Below are positions 1 to 11,375 of a stretch of DNA of 64,000 nt, piece by piece. The stretch is from Albugo candida (Eukaryota > Oomycota > Peronosporomycetes > Albuginales > Albuginaceae). The stretch covers positions 186,001 through 250,000 of the forward strand of contig CAJNAR010000153.1 of assembly GCA_905220665.1 (NCBI GenBank), read 5' to 3'. A program made the translations under genes and the position numbers. Under the pieces are notes generated by a model. That model was not told the origin of the DNA and did no database searches. It saw only the letters and a list, made by a program, of their open reading frames with translations. The stretch's first letter is position 1. Each line of letters starts with the position of its first letter.

Positions 1-25
1 GAATTACACGAATACGACTCGAAAA

Positions 26-3000
26 ATGGATTCCGAATACCACTCGCAAAAGACAGCGAGGTACACTGGCGGGAATTTGCAAATGACAGGAAATGAACAT
101 CCGATCCAAATGAAAGAAACTGATTTGAATCACAGTATGCTACAGCGAGAAGGCGATGTACGACGTGAACGCAGCGATATGTCGCGGTATTTCACATGTA
201 AGACCGATGCAAGGCCCGACAAGCAGCAAAATCATGGATCGAGTTTGGATCTTCCCCGTGATGGAACTGGAAAAGACGATAATGGATCGATGGACAACAT
301 GGTAAATTATGAATTGGAGCTCTTCGTAAAGAAAGATAAAAGTGAGGATCGCCAATTGACACGAAAGGAACAGCTCTTGGTTTGGCAGCAGAAAAAGGAC
401 GCTGAGCAGACTAGAAGCTATAAATCGAGTTCTATAACACGGAGGAGGTCTCGTAAAGCACCTCTAAGTTTACAATTCGTAGATCGAAACGAAGCCATTG
501 AAGCGTCAGAACCACTTCCTCAGCGATGGAAGAATGAGACAAATGAAGTGACTTTTGACTGTAATTCAGCAAATCAGCGAAATGCATATTTGAATACAAA
601 AGGCGCAACTTTGTCAAAAAAGCATTCGAATAGAAATTTTGGAGCTTCAGCAACTGAATTCAGCACATCTTCTTCGGCAGAGAGCAAATCCTACGGCTAT
701 GAGGTGCGATGATCCATATTCTTTGCATGCAGCAGCAACATTTCTGACTTTATATTTCATCAAGATGCGAACATTTTCAGATGGACTTAAGCCAGCTTTG
801 TATAGCGAAAACCATTTGAACGACTCGACGACTTTGACTCACTCGTTCACGAAAACAATGACGTCCGAATTCCTGGCTCGAGATCTCCTGTATGAGCAAA
901 ATATCTTGAATCTCAGCAGTGAGAAAGAACGCGTCAAATTCTACAAGAAGCGGTACATGGATGCGTACGGTGTCATCGTGCATAGTGCGAAAGAACTGGA
1001 ACGACTTGTTCGGGTTCGTGTGGAACAACGAGATGAGATTCAGGCATTACGATCCAAAGTACAGAAGCAATCGGAGCTGATCGAGACGCTAACTCTACCG
1101 ACTGATGAATTATCGTTGCTGGATGATAGCATGCTGGAGCAAAGTCAGTTAGAAGTGCATCCACGCGAGAAGAAGATCCAAGAGCTGTGTCGGTACATAG
1201 GCACACTCACAAAAGACTTTGAGGAGGTCAAAGAACGTGCAGCAAAAATCCTCCATGAGCGAAATTTATGTGTACGGGAACTGAATCAAATCAAAATGAA
1301 GCACTCATCAATGCAACAAGAAGTCGAACAAATGCGAAATATGTCATCATTATCAAGGTCTGCATACATGGAGCAAGTCCACACTCTTTTAAGGGAAAAA
1401 GAAGCTGTTACGGCGGAAGCTTGTTCACTTAAAGAGAGATTACGAGAGCTGACTGGAAAGCCGGGTGACTCCTGTTTCGAAACTGAGGGCGACCGACGGC
1501 AAGAAAATAGCGATCGGAGGATACTGACAACTCTGGGAAAGGAAGGAATCGAGAGCCTGAGCAATGGTATCGCATCACTTGGTCCAGATTCTAATCTTTC
1601 CAACGCGAATGGCCAAATGTTTCGCAATTCGGAAGCGGAGAATCTGGAAATAAAAATTCAATTAGAGCAGACACGAAAAGAATTGGTCCAATTACGCACA
1701 TCACATGAAAAAACACGACAAGAACTTGATGAGAAGACGTTCAAATTGCAGCAGATTGGAGTCGAGATGCATGAGAAAATTTCAAATTTACAGCAGAATT
1801 TGCATCAAAGTGAGAAGACTCGTCGCCGTTTGCACGACAAAGTCATGGAGCTGAAGGGTAATATTCGAGTGTTCTGTCGTGTGCGCCCATTGTTGGAATG
1901 TGAAAAGGCTTTGTCTGATCAAGAGGATATCTTCCGGTTCCCAGATCGTCAGAGCGAACGTCGTCAGATCGAAATACACGTTTCTTCTCGAGGACGCGTC
2001 AGCTATGGGCAATGCAATGGAACCAGGAACTCAGCCAAGAGATATGTATTCAATTTCGACTTTATTTTCGATGAGTTTAGCAAGCAGGAAGACGTCTTCG
2101 CGGAAGTGGCAGCACTGATCCAGTCGGGTGTGGATGGATTTAACGTTTGTATCTTTGCATATGGTCAAACAGGTTCCGGGAAAACGTATACGATGCAAGG
2201 GATGAATCATTCGGATGAGGAAAATGATACAAGCTCATCGTCTTTTTCGGCTCATGCTGGAATTGTCGGACGTGCTTTATCACATCTATTTGATTGCGTC
2301 TCATTATTACAACCCAACGGCTGGAGGTTTAGCATTTCACTAGAAATGATCGAAATCTACAATGAAAGCATGCGAGATTTACTGGCGTCATCCGAGGTGA
2401 GCCTTGTAGAAGCCTATGATCCACAATATGTTCATCTTACCAGTCCTTTGTGTCAGACCAAAGATAAGATTGATATTCGTTTGGACGATAATAGAAAGCT
2501 GTACGTTGCGAACATTTGCTCGCATGTGGTAGAGACGAAACAAATTGCGTCACGGCTGCTACAAAGAGGAATTCGAAACAGAGCAACGAAAGCAACCGGC
2601 ATGAACAACCAATCCTCTCGCTCACATTGTGTGATCAGCTTACGGCTGCGTGGTGAAAACGTGATGCACGGGCAAGAACGTTCGAGTGTCATTCATTTGA
2701 TCGATCTGGCGGTACGTCTCACCCAAGAGACCATCCTGAATACTCATGACACTTTCTGCATACCAGGGCTCTGAACGTTTGTCCAAGTCGGGCAGTGATT
2801 GCAACCTGGAACTACTGAAAGAAGCTCAAGCCATCAATAAAAGTCTATCCGCATTGGGAAATGTGATTTGTGCACTCTCGCAAAAGGTACTGAACCACAC
2901 GTTTGCTTTGATCCATAGCTCTGATCGTATTTGACGCATTAGGCTGCCCATATTCCGTATCGAGATTCCAAACTGACTCACTTTCTCAGCACAAGTTTGG

Positions 3001-3149
3001 GTGGCGATAGTAAAAGTCTCATGATCTGTAATCTATCGCCGCTTTCACAGCACCAGGAAGAAAGTCTCAACTCCCTTCGATTTGCAAAGACAGTAAATTC
3101 GTGCGAAATAGCGTATCCATCCTATTTGGCTCCTCCCGGCAGCCGATGA
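26..3149 (+). CDS. Kinesin-14 type C-terminal motor protein (5' end may extend beyond window)
   Basis: Four exons: 26-703, 765-2711, 2767-2886 and 2943-3149, separated by 55-61 nt GT-AG introns that keep frame; about 983 residues. A charged, disordered head (residues 1-230) is followed by coiled coil (about 290-590) and a motor domain at the C-terminus. The motor begins at [10 protein letters not shown] (about 591), has the P-loop GQTGSGKT (about 692), switch I NNQSSRSH (about 839) and switch II DLAGSE, which is created by the 2711/2767 join. A motor preceded directly by a coiled-coil neck is the kinesin-14 layout, whose known members move toward microtubule minus ends in spindles and cilia. 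The family assignment is firm; the cellular role is inferred. The frame stays open to the left edge, so the ATG at 26 may not be the true start. Confidence 0.93.
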
Positions 3150-3730
3150 GGTCTTCTTGACACACAGTGATGCTTTTGAGCGCTTTGAATGTTATACGAC
3201 TAGACTGTAGACCCCATCGTGTAGAACAGTATCTCACGCCACAGGCTGCTTCCGTCGATCTGTAGAGCTATTGCGTTATTGGGGTACTTTTATCAAAGCA
3301 TAAAAGCGGAAATATATCGTTAAACGCTACATCACACGAAATTGTCTCATTTGACTGTCAGATACGTTCGAACTTGTTTCACGTGAAGCAGAGTATCGGT
3401 TGAACTTGAACGACGTTCAGCCATAGACGCGGTAGACGTTGGCTCTGTTAGGGTGTTATATAACTTACATCGAGTACAACAGTACAGTGGAAGTAAGTCT
3501 GGCCTCGATTCCTCACTTTTTCGACCTTATCGTCCACTCGAGTCTCATTAGCCAAGCAATCGATTTGATCAACATACTGGACGTCAGGAGTGATTGAGCG
3601 CACATATCAAAGTGAAGCTATCTAAAGCTCTCAAGGAACGTGCGAGGATTTCATATTTTTTGTGGTTGGATGGACCCCACACAATTGGAGCAGCATGTCT
3701 CCGAATATTATGGTGCGCTTAGTACTTTGA
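3150..3730. other. Intergenic spacer
   Basis: This 581 bp spacer separates the kinesin stop from the PWWP-PHD gene. It has no credible coding region. It presumably holds the kinesin terminator and the promoter and 5' leader of the next gene, but no motif stands out. Confidence 0.5.
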
Positions 3731-6678
3731 ATGGAGAAAAAGAAGCAGAAATTGATTCGGTGTGTTGTAGATCCATTGAAGAAAAAAGAACTGCAGGATC
3801 TACTGAATGCTCATGGAGGAATTATCTTGGCTAAAGTGGGCAATCACCCACCTTGGCCGGCTAGAGTACGATGTATTAATTCCCCATTTCAAAGTCAAAA
3901 TCTGATGGTTTTGGACTTGAAGTATAGCGAACTTGGAGAATTTCTCAAAATGATCCGTTATCGTCAAAAACGAACCCAAATCTGCGTCTACTTTTTCGGA
4001 AGTCGTAACTAGTACGTAAACTTCTTCCACGAGCGAGTAGCAGCTTTTCATTCTCATTTTTGTGGCAGCGGATGGGTTTTTCGGAACGCTTTACAGGCAT
4101 TTCGTGAAACGATTCCTCAAAATTATAAAGCTTTAAAGAAGCACGGACTTCAGCAAAAGTATGAAGAAGCTCTCGAGGAAGCTATAGGAGTGCTGAGTCT
4201 GCAGGATGAAGTCACAAAACGTTTTTACGATCGCCTGTATGTGCTACTTTGTGCTGGCAGTTGGCTATTCATGTTGACAACACAAAGTGCTTGTTGTGAT
4301 CCTGTGTACTTACGTTTATAGTCAAGAGCAAAAGTCCAGATTCCTTGAAACGACATGCGAAATTTGCAATTGCACAAATGAAAAATCATCGTTACTCATC
4401 CTGTGCGACGGAGAAAACTGCAACAGAGAATATCACATGGAATGTCTACAGCCGCCACTGGGGGAGATTCCTGAAGGGAAATGGTTTTGTCCAAATTGTA
4501 AGACGGGAGCCAAAGCACATAACAGTCCTCGCAAGTACTCGTCTTGGACACCTCTGATGCTCAGCGAATTCTCTCCTGCAGTCGGTTCATCAGATAACTC
4601 GGGATCACTGAAGAAATCTATAAAGAAAGATAATATGAAGCCCAGAGATAGTCTGCTGAAGCGAAAGTTACCAAAGACATCATTGAAGTGTTCAGTGAAC
4701 GAGAATTTTCCACGCACGGGGTCGATGGAAGTCCGGACACTATCAAAAAGACCTCGTACTTTTGCATCCGCTGATGATACAGAGAACGATTCGACGGATG
4801 GAAAACATACTGCTGAGATCAAATCTCGCACGAATAAGTGGTGTGATCAGATCTCAGCATTGGAGACTATAAGTCCAGGAAGATCGGTGCTTCCAACGCA
4901 TCTACAGACAGAACTGATCAGAGGAAAACGCGAGTCAGACGAGCGGTGTTTGATTTGTGGGCTCGGAGGTGAAGTTGTCATTTGTGATGCACCAGAATGT
5001 ACAAAAGTATACCATCAATTCTGTCTGGGTGAATTCCCATTTCCGCGAAGCGAAGACGCAACGTGGTTCTGCCCAAGACACACGTGTGCAGTGACTCATA
5101 CAAGTGAGTTGGAGGACTCGGGCACGTATTTATCGTCCTCGATCCAGCCATGCGATAACGTCCCTGTTGCTCGGGTGAATGGAGTGTCACCTCGAAAAAC
5201 TTGGACGCGAAAAACTCTCTGGAAATGTATCAAGTGTCCACTAGCGTTATCTGAACGAGCTCTTCCACCGGTACGTGCTGCTGAATGGCATCAGTTTCCA
5301 TTTTAACTCTCGTATTCTAGCTACTTCCGGCTCAGATACAATCGAGAAAACAACGAAGCTTCTTGTGTGTATTTTGTGGCAATGATGCTCCACTCCGAGT
5401 GCAATTGGCAAAGCTTCTGGAACGGGTATGGTCAAATTTAGCAACGAATCGTCAAGGATATCCATTCTGCGGTCCGCTTCTGAACGGGCTTGATGCACCT
5501 GATCATAAAAATTGTTCTCCCAAGACCGTGAGAATGGATCTGTTTACAATCTTGAGCAATATTCGAGCGTTGAAATACGAGACTTCATCGGCTTTTGTTC
5601 GAGATATCGATCGTGTCGTTGAAGACGCACTGGAGCTCATCGACGGTCGGTCAATGCCCCTGATAGAGTCGGCGACATCATTGAAAATAGTCTCCACCGA
5701 GCACATGATGAATTTAAGGCATCGTATCGATCTTGTGGAACGGAAGCATTTGCCTCAGCAGCAAAAAGTAAAGGTCAATACAGCAACCGTATGGCCGATA
5801 TCTTGGCGGAAAGAATGCAAAGGCGACGATATATTACTTCGTACAATTGGATCGGCAATGTACGTGGAAGCGCGGTCATTAGAAGAGTGGACGGCTTTTG
5901 TGTGCAAAGCCTCCATGTACGTTACCACGTCGAAACCTCCAAAGAGTAATTCCCAGGTTCATTCAGCTTCGGATGGCAATCGCAAAATAAAAGATAGCAT
6001 CAGTGATGAAGACACTCCCGCGTTACAGCATCACGGGTCTGGTAACCAAATAGGATGTTCGCCAGGCTTGACATTAGAAGAAGGCGTAAATGCTCTGACG
6101 TCATTATCACAAAAACAAAAGCCGGTTGAGTCGGAACAGCTCGAATTTCAGACTCAAGATGGGAATCAAATGAGTGAAGAAGTACCCGACAGAGATTTTT
6201 TCTTATCGCCGTCGACGACTGAGATGCAGCATATGTTTGATCAGCAATCATCAGTTCTTCGACAAGCACTTGAGGGCCATGCGGTGCTGCGAAAGACCTG
6301 GAAACAATTTGGACAAGAGATTCTTTCAACAAATCAGCATCAGCGGGGATTGACAATTGGGGAAGGCCGTCTTGCAGCTGAGTTACGACTCGCCAACAGA
6401 GTATGTTCGGTAGTACCTTGATCCTGATGGATGACTAATTTTGATATCACAGAATTTGAGAGCTCGTTTGCGGCAAAAGGATCACATGATAGAGCGATTA
6501 ACGAGCGAGCATGCTCGACTTCGAGCGGAATTTCGCCAACTAAGCAACGAATTGGAAGCTAGTCGCGTATGTAGCTGTTGATGTGTTATTTTGATCATAC
6601 TTATGATGTTTATTGTAGCGTCACAGCGAGGAACTAGATCATAAATTAAACGGTTCTGATGCGTGTGGTACAGGGTGA
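3731..6678 (+). CDS. PWWP and PHD-finger chromatin protein
   Basis: Six exons: 3731-4011, 4069-4236, 4322-5270, 5321-6400, 6453-6566 and 6619-6678; 883 residues. A PWWP domain lies near residues 30-120 (NHPPWPARV); the 4011/4069 join restores FFGSRNYGWV. PHD finger 1 is at about 160-210 (CEICNCTN, CDGENC, WFCPNC). A second PHD-like finger is at about 358-405 (CLICGLGGEVVICD, CPRHTC), followed by further Cys pairs (CIKC, CVFCGN) that may form an extended or C5HCH-type module. PWWP and PHD domains read histone methylation, so a nuclear chromatin role is inferred. No SET or other catalytic domain is present; the C-terminal half is long and helical. A stop codon sits directly before ATG 3731, supporting that start unless an unseen 5' exon exists. 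The last two small exons are less certain. Confidence 0.82.
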
Positions 6679-6823
6679 GATGCGTGGACGTGACGCAGTA
6701 AGTGATATATCTTTCTTTAGCGCACGAGGTGTCATTACACAAGTGACAATAAGCGTTGTTAATAAATAAAGTTGCACATCAACATCCACATTGGTACCGG
6801 TTTTTAACGGTATTTTTCGGAAG

Positions 6824-8131
6824 ATGCGTATCGGAATTGGCGGAATCAGTGGTAACACTGCAGTGTTGGATTTGAGTCACTCGCCTGACCTCAAGCAGCA
6901 GATTCGCTCGTTTGAGAAATCACCTGGATTTGATATTCGCTCTCCGGACCGTATTGAAGAACGTTTAGATAATTTGAAGCGAAGACCGAGCCTTTTGGAC
7001 TGGCTTAATGAGTATGTTGCACAAGAAGGCTCCAGTGATGACTCTGAAGATGAAGACGTCTCTGCCAAACATTTATCAATTCTAAGAACAGAACGTGAGG
7101 CTTATGGATGGATGAGACATACATTCTGGTCCCTTTTGACTCCTCCTCTACTACCGTTTCTGCTGCTGATGCGAGCATGCTGCTCCAATTGTAAGCTTCC
7201 AATGCGCCACAAGTGCCTTTTGTCACTTGTATATAACTCCATCGTGCAAATTCTGTTCCTCACGTTGGCAATGACGCTTTTCCAGCAATCCATTACAGGT
7301 CAAGCGATGGTGCCGAGGATCTCGTACTCCGGCTGGGAGCCCATGTATCATCGTCTGAGGATCGATTTACAAAGTTTGAAGTGCAATTTATCGACTTGCT
7401 TCCAACAAGCGTTATCCTGGAATCGTAGTACATCTTTATATGAGTTATGGTGCTCCCTTATTGATAAGTTGGAATGCGTTCACGGTCTCTTAAGGATGCT
7501 TGCGATCATATCAACCTTATACTTATTTTTCAACTGTCACAAGCGGTGGGCTCGAATATTTATTATGTTCTTTTGCATCGGTGGTGCATTGGACGCTCCA
7601 AAAGTACTACAACGTCTGGTGCTACCCTCCCCACGAATCACCGGAACGGATCCTGATTACGCTTTACTGGGAGAAGAGCTGTTTGTATGTGTCTGTTGTG
7701 ATTCAAAACCATTACCAGCTAATCAAGTATCGTAGGTCGCTTTGAATGGAAGAAACTTAAAGTCAGGAGCTACAGTCAGTTGGGTTCCATACTGGGGTTG
7801 TGCCCAGACGACGTCGGTATATCTGTGTGAGAAGCTGCATAGCAGCATCTTCCATCAAGGTGTAGTCACAGTCCGCTTTGACTCGACCGATCTCTACATC
7901 CCATGCTACCAGCCTCCAGCTAAAATGATGGATACTGAAGCTGAGTCACAAATCATTTGTTTTGAGAATGTCAAACTTCGAGTCAAGAAAATTCAGAGCA
8001 TTCCAGGCTGGTCCAAGCTGAATCATACACTGCGCTTGGAAACAAAAGCATCCGAAACTGAGACGAACAGAGTCGGAAACGAAAAGGATGAAGACAACGT
8101 GCCGGTGAACACCGCAAAAAACGAATTATGA
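6824..8131 (+). CDS. Predicted multi-pass membrane protein of unknown function
   Basis: Two exons, 6824-7684 and 7736-8131, joined in phase 0 by a 51 nt intron; 418 residues. ATG 6824 is the first in-frame ATG. The N-terminal 100 residues are soluble and acidic (a DDSEDEDVS tract). Hydrophobic stretches follow at roughly residues 105-125 and 135-160 and again near 225-260, so the middle is probably membrane-embedded. The C-terminal third is soluble, starting GRNLKSGATVSWVPYWGC, and ends in a Glu/Lys/Asn-rich tail. I do not recognise the family. The gene is convergent with the zinc-finger gene, with 62 bp between stop codons. Frames +1 and +3 are also open around 7474-7745, but the single frame used here gives a clean join. 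Confidence 0.7.
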
Positions 8132-8193
8132 ATCAAGTAGATCCTCTCTACACGAGCTACGCTCCACATGAAGACGATCAAAAAGCGTTGGTA

Positions 8194-9337
8194 TCATAGA
8201 ATGGCGGCAGACAAGTCTGCCATTGTGCTCGCAAATGCATTATTTAAGGCGGCCGTCAGCGAGACTGGACCTCGGTTAGGATATTGCTCGAAAGCGTTTA
8301 ATGCAGATTGTATTTGCGCATTGTGCTCGACGAACTCTTGCTCCAGCAGAATCTCTCGTTTCTCCAAATCAATTTCCATCTTGACTCTTAGCTTCTCAAA
8401 CTCGAGTCGTTCGTGATTAAGCGCAAGTCTGTCCAAAAGGTGCTTTTCATAGTCGAATGAGGAAAGCGTGTTATCAGCTGCGTTGTGATGGACCAACTAG
8501 GTTTGGAGAAAATTAGAATGATATCGAGAGAACATTAGATGAACAACGTACCAATGCAGCTGCTAGTGCCGTGGGATCCGCATAACACGATTTTTCAAAA
8601 TCAGCGGGTGGCCAGTTTGGGCTCGATTCGAGCGGTTGTAGAGCAGACGGAGTCGAAAGTCCTCTATGCATTCCCTGATCATGTTGAGATAATCCAGAAA
8701 GGGATTCGAGGGTGCCAGCGTGAACCTGACTCTGTTCGTATGGGATTTGTGACTCATGTGTGCTCATTGTGTTCTGCAACATCAACTCGTTCGACGAATG
8801 GATATGATCACTTGGTACTTCAAAGTAACGCAATCTGACGGAAGTTTCTTTCGGTAATAATTCATATTCCGCCCAACGTCGTGGATGCGCTCCCTGCATG
8901 TGACTGCGTATGTTATCAACTCGAAAAGCTCTGAAAAACTTTGTTGTGGTTAGTGAACGTCTTCTACGCTTTTTAGTATCGGTCGGATCATAGTCTGAAG
9001 CACTATGCTGATATTTTCCCTCTCTTCCAAAGGCCTTACAGAAGCCGCACATGGCTAAAACCACTTCATTGGTGGTTTGATGTCGTTCAATTGCTATCAA
9101 GCCAAAATCAGTCTCATATTTTGTCTGCCACGCGTGTCGCCGAGCTCTTTTCGAAGCATTTGGGTCTGTTTCGGACGCGACAGTAGTGGCTCCGATGTCA
9201 GAAGATTCAATTGTATCACCATATCTTTCCTCGGTGTTCAATTCCCATGTTCTGGATCTAGTTGTGGTCTTGTGATCATGCAGATCTGAGACGTATGTGC
9301 CCACTGGCTCCGAGACATCTTCGATTTTCATATTCAT
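8194..9337 (-). CDS. Zinc-finger protein, BED/C2H2-like, with coiled coil
   Basis: Minus strand, exons 9337-8552 and 8496-8194, a 55 nt intron in phase 0; 362 residues. A CGFC pair (C97, C100) and a downstream H146-x4-H151 in RSHMQGAH form a C2-H2 set with a roughly 45-residue spacer, as in BED-type fingers. A basic stretch (KKRRRR, about 122-127) between them could be a nuclear signal. The C-terminus is a heptad-rich coiled coil (about 280-330). Probably a DNA-binding nuclear protein; this is inferred from the Cys/His spacing alone. Its start faces the J-protein gene 59 bp away. It could be host-derived or domesticated from a transposon, but no transposase core is visible. Confidence 0.75.
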
Positions 9338-9396
9338 CCTACTGAGCCTAGATTAGGACCTACTTAAGTATACACAAGCAAAGTATACAGGTACCG
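9338..9396. promoter_or_regulatory. Compact divergent promoter
   Basis: Only 59 bp separate the start codons of the zinc-finger gene (minus) and the J-protein gene (plus), so both 5' leaders and core promoters must share or overlap this interval, unless unseen upstream exons exist. No TATA box is visible. Confidence 0.5.
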
Positions 9397-10327
9397 ATGC
9401 CATCAAATTGGTCCAAAATTGCGATTTCTGGCCTGATCGCAAGTATCATCGCGTCGACGGCTCTTGTGTATATCTCATACTCGCATGATTTCTCACACCT
9501 AGATCACTATCAAGTGCGCATATCCCTCTTCCTAGATTCTTTCCTCCTACTCAATTCAAATATCTGGTAGGTGCTTAATGTACAGCCTCGAGCAAACGCC
9601 ATAGAAATTAGGAAAGCGTACCGTGGACTTTCACTGCTCTACCATCCAGACAAGCTTCCGAATTCCGATTTCGCAACGAGGAGATTCCACCGAATTTCAG
9701 GTATATTTCCAACGAGCTCCATGATAATGTGCTATGTACATTTTGATGCGAGTAGAAGCTTATGAAACATTGCATGATGAAGAGTCACGGAGAAATTATG
9801 ACATGCAGATTTTCGGCATGGACAAAGTTCCTTTCCGAATAGCTCCAATGCTAAAACAAGTGGGTATTTCTTGGCCTTCGGGACAATTACTATCTTTGAT
9901 GGAATACTACATGACAAATTCCCTTTTGGAATGGGTGGGTCGCTGTCGTGAGATGCTGACACTTCGCATCGGATTGGCTGCATTCGTACTGCTTGGCTCG
10001 CTTGTTTTTCTATTGGAGATAGTGGTTAAGTGTGGCCGAAAGGTTTATGACTGGTTCCGATTCACTGGACAAGGTGGCATAGCGTCCGGCCCCTATAGGT
10101 TATTGGTTCGTGATGAAGCTTTGTTGGCTGCAAGATTGCGTCAGCAACAATCCCTTATGAAAGCTTCCAAAGAAAAACAAGATAAAGAAAACAAGAAGCG
10201 TTCCGATGCCATTAAAGATCGAATATGTAGGAAGAGAATTCACATGGAGAAAAGAGAGGAACTGCTTCGTCAACATCGAGCTGCAAGAGACCGACAAGTA
10301 CTAGCCTATCAACGTGACGCCACATGA
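9397..10327 (+). CDS. Membrane-anchored DnaJ (Hsp40) domain protein
   Basis: Three exons: 9397-9513, 9571-9700 and 9753-10327, with 57 and 52 nt introns; 273 residues. Residues 8-27 form an N-terminal hydrophobic anchor. The J domain spans about 36-105: the first join creates DHYQVLNVQPRANA, HPD is at 64-66, and the second join creates AYETLHDEESRRNYD. A second membrane segment lies at about 155-175, followed by a highly basic, charged coiled tail. J domains stimulate Hsp70 ATPase through HPD. With two membrane segments, this one probably recruits Hsp70 to an organelle membrane, likely the ER; the location is inferred. It converges on eIF4E with 83 bp between stop codons. Confidence 0.88.
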
Positions 10328-10410
10328 TTTCTTTACAACCATAAACAGACACATCACGCTACATACTTCCTGTGAAATAAATGTTGAAAGTCATGCCCAA
10401 TTCTGCCATT

Positions 10411-11243
10411 CTAATTTATTACGTACACCTCATTTTTGTAACTAGAGCCGCTTGCGGCTGCATCCGCATGTGATTGATACTTGAGAACTTCAGACTTTGC
10501 TAAATCAATGAGTAGTGATCGAAAAGCTCGACCTATGGCCATCTGCCTTTCCTCTAGTGAAGCTGTAGCGGTCCAGATCGCGATCCGATCTTGGATTTTA
10601 CGCGAACTCACAACAGCTCCACATACATCGCCTTCATCGTCAAGAGTTTGTCCAATCAAGGAAAGAATCTACAACACGCTTGTATGTTTGCAATGTGACG
10701 CACAAAAAGGTAGCCATACCACACGAAGCCAGCTTTCGTCCAATCGATTCCGCCGAGAACGTGGGTTAGTGAGAATCCATTTGCCACCCTCTGCGTTGAT
10801 AGGATCTTCCCACATCGGTCGTACGCCTTCTTTAAATAGATGATAGTTACTACCAAATGGTAGCTTGCTCGGTGGTAAGATGTTGTTGATCAAGCTAGCA
10901 TCCGCATCATCAGTTCAGCTAAAATCATCCATTATAAGCTCTTACTGTACCACCAGAAATCTTCGACGGTTTGAAACGCGTATACCTTCTTGAGATTTAT
11001 TTCCCAGTTATTACTTTGGCGTCTCTTCTTGGAGTCATCATACCACAATACCCATCGATGTTGTAATGGATGCTATGCACAAACGACGCTGAGACTTGAA
11101 GAGCAACTCTGTGGAAATACGTCTACCTTTGTTTCAAACTGATTAATTTCATTCAACGGTTGAATAATCCTCTCCACGGCTGGAGATTCTGTCATAGGCG
11201 TCTCTGCTTCTGCACTGCTCGTCGCCGCTACATCGTCACCCAT
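10411..11243 (-). CDS. eIF4E: Translation initiation factor eIF4E
   Basis: Minus strand, four exons: 11243-11127, 11072-10951, 10894-10720 and 10668-10411; 223 residues. The joined protein shows the family signatures in order: HPLQHRW (cap-binding fold start, H40), NNWEINL (first cap-stacking Trp), VEDFWCLINNI (eIF4G-binding helix, made by a phase-2 join), PMWEDP (second cap-stacking Trp), GGKWILT, DDVCGAVV-like DEGDVCGAVV, and the C-terminal YQSHADAAASGSSYKN. It binds the mRNA 5' cap and recruits eIF4G in the cytoplasm. ATG 11243 was chosen because the longer frame upstream begins without ATG. Length is normal for the family. Confidence 0.95.
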
Positions 11244-11375
11244 TGCTGTACGATGTCGTACTTTGTCCAAAGAGACGTATCTAAGCAAAGTACGAAATGA
11301 AATTGATACGATGCTTCATTGAGATCCGTTGCCTTTATTCGGCGCCCGACGCTTCATCGCTTATGAAGCAAAAAA
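11244..11375. promoter_or_regulatory. Divergent promoter between eIF4E and RPGRIP1-like gene
   Basis: These 132 bp separate the start codons of two divergently transcribed genes and must contain both promoters. No recognised element can be named with confidence. Confidence 0.45.

Noticed and set aside
7474..7745. Overlapping open frames suggesting a frameshift or extra intron in the membrane protein gene
   Set aside because: The original frame remains open through to 7684 and joins cleanly in phase 0 to 7736, whereas no donor-acceptor pair gives the right phase for the alternatives.
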